Source: Serinibacter arcticus
GTDB taxonomy: Bacteria > Actinomycetota > Actinomycetes > Actinomycetales > Beutenbergiaceae
DNA length: 64,000 nucleotides
Direction: 5' to 3'
NCBI RefSeq assembly: GCF_003121705.1
Contig: NZ_PYHR01000002.1
Span: forward strand, 62,001-126,000
The position numbers and the translations under genes were made by a program. Of this stretch, positions 61,981 through 64,000 are shown piece by piece; the first letter of the stretch is position 1; each line of letters starts with the position of its first letter. The notes under the pieces were generated by a model. The model saw nothing but the letters and a program-made list of their open reading frames with translations, had not been told where the DNA came from and made no database searches.

Positions 61981-62427
61981 TCAGCGCGAGGCGCGGAACA
62001 TCCAGGCCTGCTTCTCCAGCTGGAACGCGATGCCCGTGAGCAGGTCCTGCGAGGGTAGGTCGCTCTCGAGCTCGGGCAGCTCGTCGCGGATGCGGGTGGC
62101 CGCGGCGGTCAGGCGCTCCTCGAACTGTGCGACGACCTTGTCGGTCGCGACGGCGCCGGCCTCGTAGCTCTCGACCGTCGAGGAGGCGACGACGGCGGAG
62201 GCGCGGCCGTCAGGCACGCCTCCGACGGCGACGAGCCGCTCGGCGACGTCGTCGGACGCGGTGCGCAGGATCGCGGTGACGTCGTCGAGCTGCAGGTGGA
62301 GGGCGCGGAACTGCGGGCCGTACACGTTCCAGTGCGCCTGCTTGGCCTGGAGCGAGAGGTCGATGAGGTCGACCAGGGCCTGCTGCAGGCTCGTGGTGAC
62401 GATCTCGGGGCTGGGCGTCGTCGACAT
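61981..62427 (-). CDS. dps: Dps-family DNA-protecting ferritin
   Basis: The 148-residue protein has the Dps dinuclear iron site: QAHWNVYGPQFRALHLQLDD (H32, H44, D48) and E63 in DDVAERL. It should assemble into a 12-mer that oxidises and stores iron and shields DNA. Its short N-terminus has few lysines, so direct DNA binding may be weak. The ATG follows AGGAGGA. Confidence 0.93.
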   Translation of the reverse strand: MSTTPSPEIVTTSLQQALVDLIDLSLQAKQAHWNVYGPQFRALHLQLDDVTAILRTASDDVAERLVAVGGVPDGRASAVVASSTVESYEAGAVATDKVVAQFEERLTAAATRIRDELPELESDLPSQDLLTGIAFQLEKQAWMFRASR

Positions 62428-62502
62428 GCTTCCTCCTGAGGGACGGGGACGGTACCTGGGTCAACCGTGCCGGGCCTCCGGGTGTTCCGGACGGGGAGGC
62501 GG

Positions 62503-63474
62503 CTACTCCCCGGCGCCGGTCAACCGGTCCGGGTCCACCCACACGCACAGGCGGTCGAGGTAGGACCCGTCGGGCGGCCACACCGCGACCAGCACCATCG
62601 GCTCCGTCCCCTCCGTCAGCGCGTGCGGGTGGGTCGCGGCGACGAACAGGTCCTCGCCGTCGATCGTGAGGCTCGCGCGGACGTCGGGCCCCGCGGCCGC
62701 CCAGACCGTCACGACGCCGGTCTCCGTGCGCGGCAGGCTCGGGCACACCCCGCCCCAGCCGCGGGGGTCGGCGAGGTCGACCGGGTAGGTCAGCTCGCCG
62801 TCGTGCGTGACGGCGACGCCCCGGTCGACGGCGAACGTGCCGGGGGTGGCGCAGTCCAGGTGGTCGTCGATGATCGGCTCCCGCAGGAGCTCTCGCACCG
62901 CGAAGCCGCCGGCGGTGGGCTCGACGGCGGTGATCGCGTCGCCGCACCGTGAGGTGGAGGCGATGGGGGCGATCACCTGGAGCGGCTCGCCGTCTGCCAC
63001 CGCGAGCCAGATGTGCCACTGCTCCCGGTAGCCGTTCCCGTCGGTCTGGGCGATCGGGACGGCGAGGTCCTCCAGCCCGTCACCGTCGGCGTCGGAGTAG
63101 ATCGGCTCGCCGACGGTGTAGGTGCGACCGACGTCGTCGGGCGCGCCCAGGTCGACGGGCTGCGTCGTGTGGTGGTTCTCGAACCACTGCCACGGCAGGG
63201 ACGTGACGTCGACCGTCCGGATCGCGGCGGGGTCGGGCGCCTCGGGCGTCGGCGTCGCGGGGGCGGAGGCGGGGGCGGGTGAGGCGGTGTCGGTGCTGGG
63301 CGACGGCGGATCCGGCGTTGCACCGGCGTCGACGGTGGCCGACCCCGTCCCGTCCGTCGGGTCCGGTGCGGCCGGAACGCCCGTGCAGGCGACCGTCAGC
63401 GCGAGGACCGCGAGGAGAAGGCCGACGGCGTGCGGCGCCGAGTGGGGACGGTGCCGGAGGGAAGAGGCGGGCAT
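62503..63474 (-). CDS. Hypothetical lipoprotein (323 aa)
   Basis: The protein has a signal with lipobox (AVGLLLAVLALTVACTG), a Pro/Ser/Thr linker (residues 33-85), and a domain with SDADGDGLEDLAVPIAQTDG, an FG-GAP/EF-hand-like calcium loop. Cysteines DCATP, SRCGD, GVCPS and RLCVW could pair outside the cell. The role is unknown. The ATG follows AGGAG. Confidence 0.75.
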   Translation of the reverse strand: MPASSLRHRPHSAPHAVGLLLAVLALTVACTGVPAAPDPTDGTGSATVDAGATPDPPSPSTDTASPAPASAPATPTPEAPDPAAIRTVDVTSLPWQWFENHHTTQPVDLGAPDDVGRTYTVGEPIYSDADGDGLEDLAVPIAQTDGNGYREQWHIWLAVADGEPLQVIAPIASTSRCGDAITAVEPTAGGFAVRELLREPIIDDHLDCATPGTFAVDRGVAVTHDGELTYPVDLADPRGWGGVCPSLPRTETGVVTVWAAAGPDVRASLTIDGEDLFVAATHPHALTEGTEPMVLVAVWPPDGSYLDRLCVWVDPDRLTGAGE

Positions 63475-63624
63475 GGCGCGCTCCTGGCGTGGGGAGTCGG
63501 ACGCTAGTCGCCTCGGGGGAGCCGCCGCAATCCCTCGAGCGGTGCGGGTCGGCGTGCCCCGACGAACTCGCTGTCGGGGGGCCCGGGAATAGTTCCTGCG
63601 ACGTGCCCGTTGTCCGCTACAGTC

Positions 63625-63638
63625 CATGCAGATGCATG
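63625..63638. promoter_or_regulatory. Palindrome CATGCA-GA-TGCATG upstream of the second monooxygenase gene
   Basis: This perfect 6-bp dyad with a 2-nt spacer lies 25 nt before the ATG, in an AT-richer stretch, just after a TACAGT -10-like box (63618-63623). It has the look of an operator for a dimeric repressor (MarR/TetR-like). Confidence 0.5.
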
Positions 63639-63663
63639 AATCTGAGCAGTCGAGGAGCAGACG

Positions 63664-64000
63664 ATGAGCGGGATGCAGTTCGGGATCTTCACGGTCGGCG
63701 ACGTCACCACCGACCCGACCACGGGACGCACGCCGACCGAGGGCGAGCGGATCAAGGCGATGATGACGATCGCCAAGCACGCCGAGGACGTCGGGCTCGA
63801 CGTCTTCGCCACGGGGGAGCACCACAACGAGCCTTTCGTGCCGAGCTCGCCCACCACCATGCTCGGCTACCTCGCGGCCCAGACGTCGCGGATCATCCTG
63901 TCGACCTCGACGACGCTCATCACCACGAACGACCCGGTGAAGATCGCCGAGGACTACGCGATGCTGCAACACCTGTCGGACGGTCGGATGGACCTCATGC
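63664..64000 (+). CDS. Luciferase-like monooxygenase, CE1758 group (3' end outside window)
   Basis: The frame encodes 112 residues: MSGMQFGIFTVGDVTTDPTT, then ATGEHHNEPFVPSSPTTMLG and STTLITTNDPVKIAEDYAML. I recognise the CE1758 branch of flavin-dependent LLM monooxygenases from the conserved start. It uses reduced flavin; the substrate is unknown. GAGGAG precedes the ATG, and the palindrome at 63625-63638 may control it. The gene is cut by the window end. Confidence 0.85.
   Translation, partial: MSGMQFGIFTVGDVTTDPTTGRTPTEGERIKAMMTIAKHAEDVGLDVFATGEHHNEPFVPSSPTTMLGYLAAQTSRIILSTSTTLITTNDPVKIAEDYAMLQHLSDGRMDLM

Overview
The window comes from a very GC-rich, high-coding-density Actinomycetota chromosome. 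GTG starts are frequent, many genes have a TANNNT -10 box about 6-8 nt before the start codon (leaderless mRNAs), and an RNase E/G with long disordered arms, a SAM-IV riboswitch and DUF3515 are present. Gene order in 0.2-17 kb (plsC-gpsA-metB-ddl-DUF3515-thiL-rpmB-recG-ABC-rsmD-coaD-sepIVA-like-yceD-rpmF-rnc-mutM) and in 19.7-36.3 kb (rne-rplU-rpmA-obg-proB-proA-nadD-rsfS-phosphatase) follows the conserved actinobacterial housekeeping order, also recalled from Mycobacterium. Micrococcales (Cellulomonas-like) is my best guess; the genus cannot be fixed from sequence alone.

Region 1 (0-17 kb) holds lipid, cell-wall, thiamine, translation, repair and CoA genes. It is broken by a frameshifted cystathionine gamma-synthase gene, a remnant of a DUF222/HNH endonuclease, a 5-copy tandem repeat before an ABC exporter pair, and a perfect 16-bp hairpin inside the start of rnc. 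Region 2 (17-19.4 kb) is a convergent DosR/DosS-like two-component pair whose kinase keeps the histidine that binds heme in M. tuberculosis DosS. Region 3 (19.7-36.3 kb) is the rne-obg-pro-nad block, ending in a tRNA-Ala(GGC).

The most interesting locus is at 28.6-30.7 kb. A flavin reductase gene and a luciferase-like monooxygenase gene are divergent. The monooxygenase leader carries a promoter overlapped by an inverted repeat, a SAM-IV riboswitch, and a 29-codon cysteine-rich leader peptide whose Cys codons lie in a hairpin. This reads as a sulfur-starvation-controlled two-component desulfurising monooxygenase with layered control.

Region 4 (36.4-64 kb) is more accessory. It holds lipoproteins, a zinc alcohol dehydrogenase, a GPP34 (GOLPH3-like) protein, a PNP/NCS1 purine-salvage operon, an S33 peptidase, membrane transhydrogenase pntAB, two EamA exporters, a BenE-type transporter divergent from an XRE-cupin regulator, a HAD phosphatase, a lower-GC patch of small unknown genes with an acetyltransferase relic (55-57.3 kb), two CNNM/CorC-like membrane proteins, a membrane metallophosphoesterase, Dps, and the start of a second luciferase-like monooxygenase. 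Two genes (metB-like at 3.5 kb and a proline-rich membrane protein at 34.2 kb) are each broken by one missing C in a C-run, so sequencing error is as likely as true inactivation.
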